Source: Candidatus Pristimantibacillus lignocellulolyticus (GTDB lineage: Bacteria; Bacillota; Bacilli; Paenibacillales; Paenibacillaceae). Taken from it: a stretch of DNA of 64,000 nucleotides. Made by a program: the position numbers and the translations under genes. The stretch is from the NCBI GenBank assembly GCA_023639215.1, contig CP097899.1, positions 3,530,001 through 3,594,000 of the forward strand, in the 5' to 3' direction. This document shows, one piece after another, positions 45,847-55,038 of the stretch. The notes beneath the pieces were generated by a model. It ran no database searches. It was given only the letters and a program-made list of their open reading frames with translations, and had not been told where the DNA came from. The number at the start of each line of letters is the position of its first letter. The first letter of the stretch is position 1.

Positions 45847-46326
45847 ATGAATAATAAATATTCCGCTGGGATAATTTTATTGCTTGCAGGGTTAGTCATT
45901 CTTCTAGGTAAGTGGGGAGTATTTAGTTTTCTCGGCTCGATATTCTGGCCGATATTAGTTCTCATCCCGGGGATTCTTATTCATGTCCTTTACTTTGGTA
46001 GAGTACTTCCAGCAATTACATTAGTTCCAGGCGGCATGATGGTTGTGTATGCCATACTTTTTATTTTCTGTAATGCACTTGGATGGAGTAATTTACGTTA
46101 TCTTTGGCCGCTGTTTATTTTTGGTGTAGCGCTAGGTATGTATGAGTACTACCTGTTTGGATCACCGAAACAGCGTTATATAAAGACAGCTGCTATCGGG
46201 CTTGGTGCTGCTTCAATTGTTGGTTTGTTACTTGTTGCATTATGGGGTTGGGGCATTTATGTCATAGCGTTATTATGTGTTGGTGCAGGTCTTTACTTGA
46301 TGTTAGTTTCACGCAAGCGTAGGTAG
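45847..46326 (+). CDS. Polytopic membrane protein (LiaF/DUF5668-like N-terminal region)
   Basis: A 159-residue protein that is almost wholly membrane: about five to six helices and a short basic tail (SRKRR). The paired-helix opening (YSAGIILLLAGLVILLGKWG, SIFWPILVLIPGILIHVLYF) resembles the LiaF/DUF5668-type transmembrane module, but no soluble sensor or adhesion domain follows. AAGGAGCGG precedes the ATG. Function unknown; it lies 41 bases ahead of typA. Confidence 0.65.
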   Translation: MNNKYSAGIILLLAGLVILLGKWGVFSFLGSIFWPILVLIPGILIHVLYFGRVLPAITLVPGGMMVVYAILFIFCNALGWSNLRYLWPLFIFGVALGMYEYYLFGSPKQRYIKTAAIGLGAASIVGLLLVALWGWGIYVIALLCVGAGLYLMLVSRKRR

Positions 46327-46367
46327 ACAAATGAGTTTAACTTAAGAAAATGGAGTGGTAACAGTTA

Positions 46368-48209
46368 ATGAAGGCAAGAGAAAATTTACGTAACATAGCA
46401 ATTATTGCGCACGTAGACCATGGTAAAACAACTTTGGTTGATAAGTTGCTACAACAATCAGGTACTTTCAAGGATCACGAAGCTGTACAAGAACGTGCAA
46501 TGGATTCCAATGATATTGAGCGTGAGCGTGGTATTACCATTTTGGCTAAAAATACTGCAATTAACTACAAAGATTATTTGATTAACATTGTAGATACACC
46601 TGGACATGCTGACTTCGGTGGTGAAGTTGAGCGTATCATGAAAATGGTTGATGGTGTACTGCTTGTAGTTGACGCATTTGAAGGCTGTATGCCTCAAACG
46701 AAGTTCGTTCTTCGTAAAGCTCTTGAGTCTAACTTGACTCCAATTGTTGTTGTTAACAAAATTGACCGTCCTAATGCTAGCCCAACGCAAGTAATTGACG
46801 AAGTATTAGACCTATTCATTGAATTAGGCGCTAATGATCAACAATTAGAATTCCCTGTCGTATATGCTTCAGCATTGATGGGAACTTCAAGCTTGGACGT
46901 TGATAAGCAAGACGAAAATATGCAAGCACTGTATGAAACAATTATTGAGAACATCCCTTCTCCAACTGAGAGCACGGTTGATCCTCTTCAATTCTTAGTT
47001 ACTTTGCTTGATTTCAACGAATATCTTGGTCGTATCGCAGTTGGTCGTGTAAACCGTGGTGTTATTAAACAAGGTCAAAGCGTTGCTGTTATTAACCGTG
47101 ATGGAGTTACTAAACAAGCAAGAATTGAGAAACTATTTGGTTTCCAAGGATTGAAACGTCTAGAGATCGAAGAAGCGGGTGCTGGTGATATCGTTGCAAT
47201 TGCAGGTATCCGTGAAATTAATATTGGTGAAACAATCGCTGATCCAGCGAATCCAGAAGCATTGCCAGTATTGAAAATAGATGAGCCAACATTGCAAATG
47301 ACATTTGTTGTTAACAACTCTCCGTTTGCAGGTCGTGAAGGTAAATGGGTAACATCTCGTAAACTTCGTGAGCGTCTATTCAAAGAGCTTGAAACAGACG
47401 TAGCACTTCGTGTTGATGAAACAGATAGCCCAGACGCATTTATCGTATCTGGTCGTGGTGAACTTCACCTAAGTATTCTTATCGAGAATATGCGTCGTGA
47501 AGGATATGAACTACAAGTTTCTAAACCAGAAGTTATCGTTAGAGAAGTTGATGGCGTGAAGAGTGAACCTTATGAGCGTCTTCTAATTGATGTGCCAGAA
47601 GAGAGCATGGGTGCAGTTATGGAAAGCCTAGGAACTCGTAAAGCTGAAATGATGAACATGATTAATGATGGTTCTGGTCAAGTTCGTCTAGAATTCGTAA
47701 TTCCTGCTCGTGGTTTGATTGGTTACCGTACTTCATTCCTAACACTAACTCGTGGTTATGGTATTATGAACCATGCGTTCGATAGCTATGGCGAATATGT
47801 ACCTTCTAACGTAGGTGGTCGTCACTCAGGCGTTCTAGTTAGTAGTGAAAACGGCACAACAACTTTCTATGGTATGATGGGTGTTGAAGATCGTGGTCAT
47901 CTATTCCTAGAGCCAGGTGCTGATGTGTACGAAGGTATGATCGTTGGTGAACATAACCGCGATAATGATATCATTGTGAATATCTGTAAAGAAAAACAAT
48001 TAACAAACGTTCGTTCTTCAGGTAAGGACGACACTGTTAAATTGAAAACTCCAGTGCTATTCTCACTAGAGCAAGCACTTGAATATTTGAATGACGATGA
48101 ATATTGTGAAATCACTCCTAAAACGATTCGTCTTCGTAAAAAAATTCTTAATAAGAGCGAACGTGAACGTGCTGAGAAGAATCGTAAAGCAGCACTAGCA
48201 AACTCATAA
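46368..48209 (+). CDS. typA: Ribosome-associated GTPase TypA/BipA
   Basis: A 613-residue translational GTPase of full length. G-domain motifs AHVDHGKTTLVDKLL (G1), RERGITI (switch I/G2), DTPGHADFGGE (G3), NKIDRP (G4) and the SAL-type G5; then the beta-barrel domain, two EF-G-like domains III and V, and the BipA-specific C-terminal domain ending in a basic tail (KKILNKSERERAEKNRK). It binds the ribosome in an EF-G-like way and aids 50S assembly and stress growth. The gene is followed by ylaH as in B. subtilis (ylaG-ylaH). Confidence 0.96.
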   Translation: MKARENLRNIAIIAHVDHGKTTLVDKLLQQSGTFKDHEAVQERAMDSNDIERERGITILAKNTAINYKDYLINIVDTPGHADFGGEVERIMKMVDGVLLVVDAFEGCMPQTKFVLRKALESNLTPIVVVNKIDRPNASPTQVIDEVLDLFIELGANDQQLEFPVVYASALMGTSSLDVDKQDENMQALYETIIENIPSPTESTVDPLQFLVTLLDFNEYLGRIAVGRVNRGVIKQGQSVAVINRDGVTKQARIEKLFGFQGLKRLEIEEAGAGDIVAIAGIREINIGETIADPANPEALPVLKIDEPTLQMTFVVNNSPFAGREGKWVTSRKLRERLFKELETDVALRVDETDSPDAFIVSGRGELHLSILIENMRREGYELQVSKPEVIVREVDGVKSEPYERLLIDVPEESMGAVMESLGTRKAEMMNMINDGSGQVRLEFVIPARGLIGYRTSFLTLTRGYGIMNHAFDSYGEYVPSNVGGRHSGVLVSSENGTTTFYGMMGVEDRGHLFLEPGADVYEGMIVGEHNRDNDIIVNICKEKQLTNVRSSGKDDTVKLKTPVLFSLEQALEYLNDDEYCEITPKTIRLRKKILNKSERERAEKNRKAALANS

Positions 48210-48244
48210 TAATAGTATGATCAGACTGTGAGGAGGTTGTAAGA

Positions 48245-48553
48245 ATGCAAGCATGGTTAAGTGAGCATATGCTCATCTCATATCTACTCATTCTTGGAAT
48301 GACTTTTTTCATCTTTCAGAAGGTATTCCGCCCTCAACAGGCTAGATTACCATTAATTCGTGAAATTCTTTTGTATGCTACAATGATTTTTGGATCAGCT
48401 ATTCTTCTTATTATGCAAATAGATAAGCTACCAATTATTCAATGCATGGCTATTGCAATTGTTATGATGCTCACACTTCGTTTGCGTCAGCTATACGATA
48501 GCTGGAAACAAAAATCTTCAACAGATAATAAAGTCAATACAGAAACGAAGTAA
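48245..48553 (+). CDS. ylaH: YlaH-like membrane protein
   Basis: A 102-residue protein with three membrane helices (about 10-26, 40-60, 63-80) and a polar tail. GAGGAGG precedes the ATG. Position directly after typA and length fit the YlaH family. Function unknown. Confidence 0.8.
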   Translation: MQAWLSEHMLISYLLILGMTFFIFQKVFRPQQARLPLIREILLYATMIFGSAILLIMQIDKLPIIQCMAIAIVMMLTLRLRQLYDSWKQKSSTDNKVNTETK

Positions 48554-48573
48554 TGACTTAATTCTTGATTTGG

Positions 48574-48628
48574 AGCAGCACTCACACCATCCGTCTTTAC
48601 GTTTGGCAACGGGTGCTGCTTTTTTTAT
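48574..48628 (+). terminator. Terminator after ylaH
   Basis: AGCAGCAC pairs with GTGCTGCT around a 31-base loop; TTTTTTATAT follows. It lies between ylaH and the LCP gene start, supporting the later ATG for the LCP gene. Confidence 0.7.
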
Positions 48629-48657
48629 ATTCAAATGACAATAGAGTAGGTGAACAT

Positions 48658-49743
48658 ATGAGCAAGCAGAATTCAAAAAATGCTCAACCACAACCGACCG
48701 AAAGTCGGGTGACATCAAGAGGAACACGTAAGAAGAAGAGTAAAAAGAAAATAATAATTACAACGATCTTATCTATTTTTATATTTATAATTGCGGCAGT
48801 AGTAGTATTCGGCTCATACATATTTATTAAGGGCAATAGTAAATTACCTGCTATGAGTCTTGTAACGGATGTGGAGGGTAAGCCAAATAGCGTTACGCCG
48901 ATCCCACAAGGTGAATCTGTGAAGGACAAGCCAGTCACGATGGTATTATTAGGTGTTGATCAACGTAAGGGTGGAGGTGGCTTGAACACCGATGTGATGT
49001 TGGTTGCTGCTCTTAATCCTACTACCAAAAAAGGGGCAGTTATTGCTATGCCTCGCGATACCCGAATTTCTTATTATAATAAAGATAAAGACGCTGTAGA
49101 AGTTCGTAAAGCGAATGCGTTTTATGCGAACTATTATGTAAAAGCTCAAAAAGATGGTGAAGATAAAAATGGAGCTATGCTGAAAGGTAAAGGGGCTGTG
49201 AGGGATGTACTCGGACAGTTCTATGACATTCCCATTCAGTATGCTGTGTCTGTTAATTTCCAAGGGTTCAGAGATGTTGTTGATGTACTAGGTGGCATTC
49301 ATGTCGATGTGGACATGCGAATGAAATGGTCCGATTCTCATGACGGTACGGATATCGACTTGCAGCCCGGCCCTCAAACACTTAATGGTAAGCAAACGTT
49401 AGATTTTGTACGCTTCCGTCAATCTAAAGATAATCCTAATGCTTCAAGTGATTTTGAACGAAATAATAGACAAAGTATCGTTCTCTCCGCTATTATGAAA
49501 AAAATGATTTCATTGGGTGGTATTACGAAGATCGGTGATGTCATTGATGAAGTAAGTGATGACGTTTATACCGATATGCCGACTTCAGAATTAAAACGTA
49601 TGTTGTCAACTTATTATAATATTAATATAGATAATATTACGTTTATGAGTTTACAAGGTAAATGGGATAATCCTTATGTAATAGCAAGTGAGGAATCGCT
49701 TGCAGAAGCCAAGGAATTATTACAATCTATATTAGCAGAATGA
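48658..49743 (+). CDS. LytR-CpsA-Psr (LCP) family cell-wall ligase
   Basis: About 361 residues from ATG 48658 (TAGGTGA upstream, after the ylaH terminator; an earlier in-frame ATG at 48565 would run through that terminator). A basic, Ser/Thr-rich cytoplasmic start, one membrane helix (about 38-58) and the outer LCP domain: MVLLGVDQRKGGGGLNTDVM, AMPRDTRISY, GGIHVDVD and DFVRFRQSKDNPNASSDFER, with the Arg and Asp residues that bind the polyprenyl-pyrophosphate substrate. Joins wall teichoic acid or other glycopolymers to peptidoglycan. Confidence 0.92.
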   Translation: MSKQNSKNAQPQPTESRVTSRGTRKKKSKKKIIITTILSIFIFIIAAVVVFGSYIFIKGNSKLPAMSLVTDVEGKPNSVTPIPQGESVKDKPVTMVLLGVDQRKGGGGLNTDVMLVAALNPTTKKGAVIAMPRDTRISYYNKDKDAVEVRKANAFYANYYVKAQKDGEDKNGAMLKGKGAVRDVLGQFYDIPIQYAVSVNFQGFRDVVDVLGGIHVDVDMRMKWSDSHDGTDIDLQPGPQTLNGKQTLDFVRFRQSKDNPNASSDFERNNRQSIVLSAIMKKMISLGGITKIGDVIDEVSDDVYTDMPTSELKRMLSTYYNINIDNITFMSLQGKWDNPYVIASEESLAEAKELLQSILAE

Positions 49744-49820
49744 GTAGCATGAACATATCATATACTATCAATAGTTAAGCTTCGATTATCACTTAAAAGT
49801 GAAATGAAGGGGGAAAAGCT

Positions 49821-49883
49821 ATGGTCGTATTATGGGAGCTACAGAACATAGCTTTATTTCAATATGAAACGAAAGAAGCCTAG
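49821..49883 (+). CDS. Possible 20-residue peptide gene
   Basis: ATG with a strong AAGGGGG 6 bases upstream opens a 20-codon frame, product starting MVVLWELQNIALF. The TAG stop lies inside the first arm of the terminator at 49874-49903. No similarity is known to me; it may be a real small peptide or a chance frame in the LCP 3' region. Confidence 0.35.
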   Translation: MVVLWELQNIALFQYETKEA

Positions 49884-49903
49884 TGGCTACACTAGGCTTT
49901 TTG
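49874..49903. terminator. Terminator between LCP and YlaJ genes
   Basis: AAGCCTAGTG / CACTAGGCTT stem with 4-base loop and TTTTTG tail. Suited mainly to forward transcription; the reverse YlaJ gene converges on it. Confidence 0.82.
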
Positions 49904-49908
49904 TGTAT

Positions 49909-50499
49909 TTATTTCCCTTTTAAGCTATGCTCATAATCTTTAACCAATTCGTCGGGTGTGTTGTATGTTTTGTCATTGTTTGTAGCTTTGTATTGAAGAT
50001 CTTTTTGTGAGGGCATTAGATCTGCAGGAACTTGTGGAATAATACGCCCTACAATATCTGACAACTCCTCAGCGATACCCATTACAGGATGTCCTGCGGA
50101 AATATCTGCCCCAATCTCTTTAATGCGTTCACCAAGATCCATGTCTGCTGTTACGATTGCATTGACCCCATAAGTGTCATTGCGAAACGCTTCAGCGACG
50201 GAATACTTAATGACACCAACACGTGACCTTTCGAGATCTGCATTAACATCGATACCGACGATCGCATTATTTCCCATAATGACAACATGAGCATTGTTAA
50301 CTCCTTCAACACTTTTAGCTAGCTCTTCAAGATGCGCAATTGTATCTTTGTGATTGTTAGAGAGATCTTGTTGCTTAACTGATTGCGTATTAATGTTCTC
50401 ATTTTGATTGGTGGAGGGTGATTTATTACTACTGTTCATACTACCGCAGCCTGATAGCAACAGTAACAGAGCTGTTATCATGACTAGTTCCTTTTTCAT
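49909..50499 (-). CDS. ylaJ: YhcN/YlaJ-type sporulation lipoprotein
   Basis: About 196 residues from the ATG at 50499; GAGGTG lies 6 bases upstream, and a GTG at 50508 falls inside that site. Lipobox LLLSGC with the Cys near residue 18, Asn/Gln/Ser-rich linker, then the YhcN/YlaJ domain (GVNNAHVVIMGNNAIVGIDV, GVIKYSVAEAFRNDTYGVNA). Family members are spore inner-membrane or cortex-associated lipoproteins. The setting between LCP and phoH mirrors the B. subtilis ylaJ-ylaK order. Confidence 0.85.
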   Translation of the reverse strand: MKKELVMITALLLLLSGCGSMNSSNKSPSTNQNENINTQSVKQQDLSNNHKDTIAHLEELAKSVEGVNNAHVVIMGNNAIVGIDVNADLERSRVGVIKYSVAEAFRNDTYGVNAIVTADMDLGERIKEIGADISAGHPVMGIAEELSDIVGRIIPQVPADLMPSQKDLQYKATNNDKTYNTPDELVKDYEHSLKGK

Positions 50500-50597
50500 T
50501 TGTTTCACCTCTGTATATATCTTGATTGTACTTTCATAGTGTGTCCGTAATGGCTGTTAGCTATGTACGCTAACGATGATGATGGGGAGGAACTAAT

Positions 50598-51935
50598 ATG
50601 GGGAAAATAATTGTGCTTGATACGAATGTATTATTGCATGATCCTAAAGCCATTTTTGCATTTCCTGACGATGAAGTTGTTATTCCAGCCATTGTTCTGG
50701 AGGAAATCGATTCGAAGAAAAGACTTGCCGATGAGTTAGGTCGAAACGCAAGATCTGTATCTCGATTGTTAGATAAAATAAAAGAAGAGGGTAAGTTACA
50801 CTCGGGAATTATGCTGGATTCAGGTGGTATTATTCGAGTGGAATTGAATCATCGTAATTTTGCGCAGATTCAGGAAATGTTTGGAGAAATTACGAATGAT
50901 CACCGAATTATTGCTGTTGCTTTGAATTATCATAATGAGCAAACTTTGCTTCCAGAAGAAGAACAACAGAGTGTAGTGCTCGTCAGTAAAGATGTATTAA
51001 TGAGAATAAAAGCCGATGTCCTCGGATTAGAAGCAAAAGATTATGTTAGTGACCCCAATATTCAGGAAAACGATCGTTATGTAGGTTTTTTCAATATGCA
51101 TGTTCATCCTTCTATTATTGATGAATTTTATAATCAGCGATTTCTTACAATAAATAATTTTCAAATAAGACAACGATTTAATCCACATGAGTTTATTATT
51201 TTGAAAGATGAGATGGGAACTACCAAATCAGCCTTGTTAAAGGTAAACGCTCAAGCAACGAAGTTAGAGCCTTTATTTCTAAGTAATGATCCGGTATGGG
51301 GAATGACCCCACGCAATGCACAACAGCGTATGGCACTTGAATTGCTATTGAATGATGATGTCCCACTTGTTACATTGACTGGTAAAGCAGGGACAGGGAA
51401 GACTCTCCTAGCACTTGCTGCAGGACTTATGAAAGTGGAAGATGAACGGAAGTATAAAAAGTTGCTTATTGCAAGGCCAGTTGTTCCAATGGGAAAAGAT
51501 ATTGGTTATTTGCCTGGGGAAAAAGACGAAAAATTGCGCCCTTGGATGCAACCGATCTATGATAACCTTGAATTTTTGTTTGATACGAAAAAATCAGGTG
51601 ATATTGATAAAATATTAATGGGACTCGGCAGCATACACGTTGAGGCATTAACGTATATCCGTGGTCGATCAATACCTGGACAATTCATTATTATTGATGA
51701 AGCGCAAAATCTTACGAGTCATGAAATAAAAACAATTGTGTCAAGGGTAGGAGAAGGTAGTAAAATAGTTTTGGTTGGAGATCCTGAGCAAATTGATCAT
51801 CCTTATTTAGATTCTATGAGTAATGGCTTAACTAACATTGTAGAGAAATTCAAACAAGAACAACTAAGTGGACATATTACGCTAGAAAAAGGCGAACGAT
51901 CAAAATTAGCACAATTAGCAGCGGATTTGTTATAA
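50598..51935 (+). CDS. ylaK: PhoH-family ATPase with PIN domain (YlaK-like)
   Basis: A 445-residue cytoplasmic protein. N-terminal PIN-like nuclease domain (VLDTNVLLHDP; LEEIDSKKRLADELGRNARS; NDHRIIAVAL) and C-terminal PhoH ATPase: Walker A GKAGTGKTLLALAAG near 262, YLPGEKDEKLRPWMQP, Walker B FIIIDEAQN and GDPEQID. The PIN-PhoH fusion is the PhoH2/YlaK class, proposed to unwind and cut RNA. GGGGAGG precedes the ATG. Confidence 0.93.
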   Translation: MGKIIVLDTNVLLHDPKAIFAFPDDEVVIPAIVLEEIDSKKRLADELGRNARSVSRLLDKIKEEGKLHSGIMLDSGGIIRVELNHRNFAQIQEMFGEITNDHRIIAVALNYHNEQTLLPEEEQQSVVLVSKDVLMRIKADVLGLEAKDYVSDPNIQENDRYVGFFNMHVHPSIIDEFYNQRFLTINNFQIRQRFNPHEFIILKDEMGTTKSALLKVNAQATKLEPLFLSNDPVWGMTPRNAQQRMALELLLNDDVPLVTLTGKAGTGKTLLALAAGLMKVEDERKYKKLLIARPVVPMGKDIGYLPGEKDEKLRPWMQPIYDNLEFLFDTKKSGDIDKILMGLGSIHVEALTYIRGRSIPGQFIIIDEAQNLTSHEIKTIVSRVGEGSKIVLVGDPEQIDHPYLDSMSNGLTNIVEKFKQEQLSGHITLEKGERSKLAQLAADLL

Positions 51936-51937
51936 GT

Positions 51938-51988
51938 AAATACCAGTTAGACATTCATTAGTTGAATCGTCTAACTGGTATTTTTTAT
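51938..51988 (+). terminator. Terminator after phoH-like gene
   Basis: AAATACCAGTTAGAC / GTCTAACTGGTATTT stem (15 bp), TTTTT tail. Confidence 0.88.
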
Positions 51989-52124
51989 CTGATTTCACAC
52001 ATAAATAAAGGTAAAAATATACTAAAATACCATTTACCATTGATTATAGAAGAATGAAAGCGATATAATTACAATTAGGAAATTGATATGCTTGAAGTAT
52101 ACCGTGAGCTAAAGGAGATAAATT

Positions 52125-53444
52125 GTGTTCAATAAACGTTACATATTGTTGATGCTAGGTTCTATGGTGTTCATTATAGTAGCTTTTATCTTTTTGACGC
52201 GCGAATTAAACTGGAATTATGTAAGCGATCTATATAAAGATAAAGATGAGCCAGCAGCTATTATTATCAATGAAAAACAAGTTATTGAAACAGCTCAATT
52301 ACACATATTTGTTTCACTAAATGAAGAACAGTTCGAAAGGTTAGAACAGTTACGCATGTCGATTGAGGATTTGAATCCTCATATCGAAATTTCTCTTACG
52401 AATCAATATTCAGAGCAATATAATTATGAAGAGTGGGAACTGAAGTCTAAACTTGATGAACTTGGAGATGTACAACTTGTTCCCAATGAATGGATATTGC
52501 CATTAGCTACAAAAGGGCTGTTACAGCCCGTAGATCGGTTAATGAATAGTGATTCATTAGCAAGTCATTTGCCAGGATATACTGATGCACTAAGGTGGAA
52601 TGGCTATCTATGGGGAGTTCCGTATTCTAGCAATCCGTACATTATTTTACCTCATAAATTATTGAAAGAGTTTGAAGAAGAAGTTGCTGACGTTGATGTA
52701 AATACAGAACCGACAGATGGAATTATCAATAATAATATATCGGAGGTTTCAACAGAAGTTGAAGTAGCAATAAATAGCAATTGGGATCATATGTTGGAAA
52801 TGCTTGCAAAAGTAGAGGCGAATAATGCTGAAATTAATTTGCTTAATTTTGCAGATAATAGCTATAATGCTTTGTTAGTCTGGTTAATTTATGGTGATAT
52901 CGCTACAAAAAGTGGAATATCAAATAATGAGTTAAGTGAGGAGCAGCAAACGATTGTAGAGTGGTTAGCTCAGCACGAGGACCGAATTCAACTAGATAAT
53001 GCAGTAAAAGAACCTAATGAAGAAAAACCTAACTGGCCTCTATACTACATGACTTCGTGGGACGAATTGACTACCAGCAAAGAAGAACTATACGAACAAT
53101 ATGGTGATACTGAAGTGCTTATTCCAGTGCCATGGCTTAACGGATACAGTTTTGTTATACAAGCGAATAGTAAACAAGCAAGTGCTGCGATAGAGTGGAT
53201 TGAGCAGGTTACACAATTAGCTAGTGCCAATGGATCTCAATCCCAAGGAGCTCCTACAAGAAATATGGATTTCAATTCAGGTAGTAACTCTTTTGTAACT
53301 AATATGGGTATTACGTTAAATCAGAAGTTAATGGAATCACAAATGATGAACGTTACACCAGATTGGCCAATGGAGTATGCTATGATGAAACAACGGTGGG
53401 ATGCGGCTTCATCATTCTCGGACAAGCTCAACTTATTCCAGTAA
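52125..53444 (+). CDS. Membrane-anchored solute-binding-protein-like protein
   Basis: A 439-residue protein starting at GTG with AAAGGAGATA upstream. One N-terminal membrane helix (about 6-24) with no lipobox Cys, then a fold like family-1 extracellular solute-binding proteins: LQPVDRLMNSDSLASHLPGY, ALRWNGYLWGVPYSSNPYII, YSFVIQANSKQASAAIEWIE. An acidic, Asn-rich insert at about 185-220 interrupts the domain. No permease or ATPase gene is nearby, so it may be a sensor or scaffold rather than a transporter part. Confidence 0.75.
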   Translation: MFNKRYILLMLGSMVFIIVAFIFLTRELNWNYVSDLYKDKDEPAAIIINEKQVIETAQLHIFVSLNEEQFERLEQLRMSIEDLNPHIEISLTNQYSEQYNYEEWELKSKLDELGDVQLVPNEWILPLATKGLLQPVDRLMNSDSLASHLPGYTDALRWNGYLWGVPYSSNPYIILPHKLLKEFEEEVADVDVNTEPTDGIINNNISEVSTEVEVAINSNWDHMLEMLAKVEANNAEINLLNFADNSYNALLVWLIYGDIATKSGISNNELSEEQQTIVEWLAQHEDRIQLDNAVKEPNEEKPNWPLYYMTSWDELTTSKEELYEQYGDTEVLIPVPWLNGYSFVIQANSKQASAAIEWIEQVTQLASANGSQSQGAPTRNMDFNSGSNSFVTNMGITLNQKLMESQMMNVTPDWPMEYAMMKQRWDAASSFSDKLNLFQ

Positions 53445-53450
53445 TATTGA

Positions 53451-53497
53451 AAGGCAAGTACCAGCACTTTATAAGTGCTAGTACTTGCCTTTTTCCT
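53451..53497. terminator. Bidirectional terminator
   Basis: AGGCAAGTACCAGCACTT pairs with AGTGCTAGTACTTGCCT with one mismatch; T-runs follow on the plus strand. It separates convergent genes. Confidence 0.85.
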
Positions 53498-53510
53498 TGT
53501 AATATTAAGC

Positions 53511-54626
53511 TTAGATGGATAATTGAAGTTCAATTGTTAATGTTCCATCGCTCGTTGTAACTGATTTTGCACGAAGCAGTGAAATAATATAGGAAGGATA
53601 AAAGTTCAAATCGAATTGTGACTCAAGATCTTTTTTCGTCGCATCAGGTAGTAAGAATCCATTGAAATAGAGCTCATCAACAGTAAACTGGATATAGTTA
53701 GTAGGATCTTCGATAAGTGAATAATGTCCCTGAATTTCAATTTCGATATTATCCCGTTTCCCTTTTGCAATGATAGCATTTTCTTTGAATATAAACTCGA
53801 AATCATTAAACATATCATTCTGACTTCTTAAGAAGCTATTAAGTGCTTCATCAGGTAATTCGATCGTGTATTTGAAGCCCTTCATTGAGATATATTGCTG
53901 GTTTTCCTGTAACCAAGTAGGTAACGCATTCATAGACTCTGCTAACTCTTGGAAGTAGGTTTTTACTTCAGTCAGCCCTTTTTCTTCCCAGAAAGTAGTC
54001 AACTGTTCAATAAGTAATTGGACGCGATCTGCATCAGTTCTTCCTGCCAATTGCTCGTCAATCTGTTGCTCTAGAGCGATGACACGATTTCGTTGTAATT
54101 GTAGTTCTTCTTGGAGTGTTGTAAGTTTATCCTGTTCAACCTTATACGCATCGTAACTTGTTTGTAATACCCGATAATCATCTACGTAAGAGGTTAGTAT
54201 TTCTCTATCATTTGATATAATTATTTCTACAAATTCGATAGCAAGGAGTATTCCTTCCAATGTATCACTTTTGAGAAAATTAAGAAAGATACCATCTCTC
54301 TCTCCCATATAGTAAGCAAGAAGTACTTTACCCGCCTGATCACGTTTATCAGCAATTTGTAATTCTTGTTGAGCAATCTGATCCTCCGTTAACGTTAACG
54401 TTTGCTGTAAAACTTCAAGCTTTTGCCCGATTCTGCTAATTTCTTTATCTAGTTCAACAACAGATAAACTTGATTGTAATATTTGTTGTAGATCCTCATC
54501 TTCATTAGTAGGTGATATCGTTTCCATAGTGGGCTCAGCAATCGCGGAAGGTGTCGTTATTGTATAAAACATGAGTACCGCTAGCAAACATATGATGACA
54601 CGTGGTTTCATCACGATTAGATTCAA
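53511..54626 (-). CDS. Secreted coiled-coil protein (PcsB/CwlO-type N-terminal region)
   Basis: A 371-residue secreted protein; TTG start at 54626 with AGGAGGT 9 bases upstream, signal peptide about residues 6-30 (ending AIAEP). Two coiled-coil stretches (about 55-95 and 150-205, Glu/Gln/Leu-rich) bracket a hydrophobic helix (AYYMGERDGIFLNFLKSDTL), as in the regulatory N-terminus of PcsB/CwlO hydrolases. The C-terminal part (about 245-371) is beta-rich and carries no NlpC/P60 or other catalytic motif. It may therefore regulate wall hydrolases rather than cut the wall itself. Confidence 0.7.
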   Translation of the reverse strand: MNLIVMKPRVIICLLAVLMFYTITTPSAIAEPTMETISPTNEDEDLQQILQSSLSVVELDKEISRIGQKLEVLQQTLTLTEDQIAQQELQIADKRDQAGKVLLAYYMGERDGIFLNFLKSDTLEGILLAIEFVEIIISNDREILTSYVDDYRVLQTSYDAYKVEQDKLTTLQEELQLQRNRVIALEQQIDEQLAGRTDADRVQLLIEQLTTFWEEKGLTEVKTYFQELAESMNALPTWLQENQQYISMKGFKYTIELPDEALNSFLRSQNDMFNDFEFIFKENAIIAKGKRDNIEIEIQGHYSLIEDPTNYIQFTVDELYFNGFLLPDATKKDLESQFDLNFYPSYIISLLRAKSVTTSDGTLTIELQLSI

Positions 54627-54740
54627 CGCTACCTTACCTCCTAAAACTTTTCGTAGCTTATTGTAATGCTTCTTAGTAAGAAAGTTTTTGCTTATCCATA
54701 ATTGTATGCAATAGCATGGACTATTATTTCTTGCAATATT

Positions 54741-54976
54741 GCTTTTTGAATTACCTAATAAAATGAAAGTCCGCTTTTTGAACTACCTAATAAAATGAAA
54801 GTTCAAATAGTGGGCTTTAAGAACCAAGAAGATGGAACGCTACTTGAGGAAGGAGGAAACGCAAGTGTACATGTTTCGTACACGCGTACCGGACTTCCCA
54901 AGTTGGTTTCATATTCGATGTCGAATAAACCCCAAAGCGATTCATCGCTATAAAAGTCCACTTTTTGAACTACCTC
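54741..54976 (-). repeat. 186-bp repeat, locus E (minus orientation) with two extra end fragments
   Basis: A full but slightly short unit reads on the minus strand from 54976 (AGGTAGTTCAAAAAGTGGAC) to 54801 (AGCCCACTATTTGAAC). Beyond it, 54741-54800 holds two fragments of only the unit head (GTCCGCTTTTTGAACTACC and a close copy), both followed by TAATAAAATGAAA. The locus lies 3' of the reverse gene at 55039, in its sense direction. Confidence 0.85.
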
Positions 54977-54985
54977 TAATAATGG

Positions 54986-55024
54986 AAACAGGTCGTACAA
55001 GTAATTAACCTGTACGACCTGTTT
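54986..55024 (-). terminator. Hairpin 3' of the DUF2626 gene
   Basis: AAACAGGTCGTACA / TGTACGACCTGTTT, a 14-bp stem 15 bases after the stop codon. The tail (CCATTATTAG) is poor in T, so termination may be partial. Confidence 0.6.
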
Positions 55025-55038
55025 GAAAATTTGATGTC

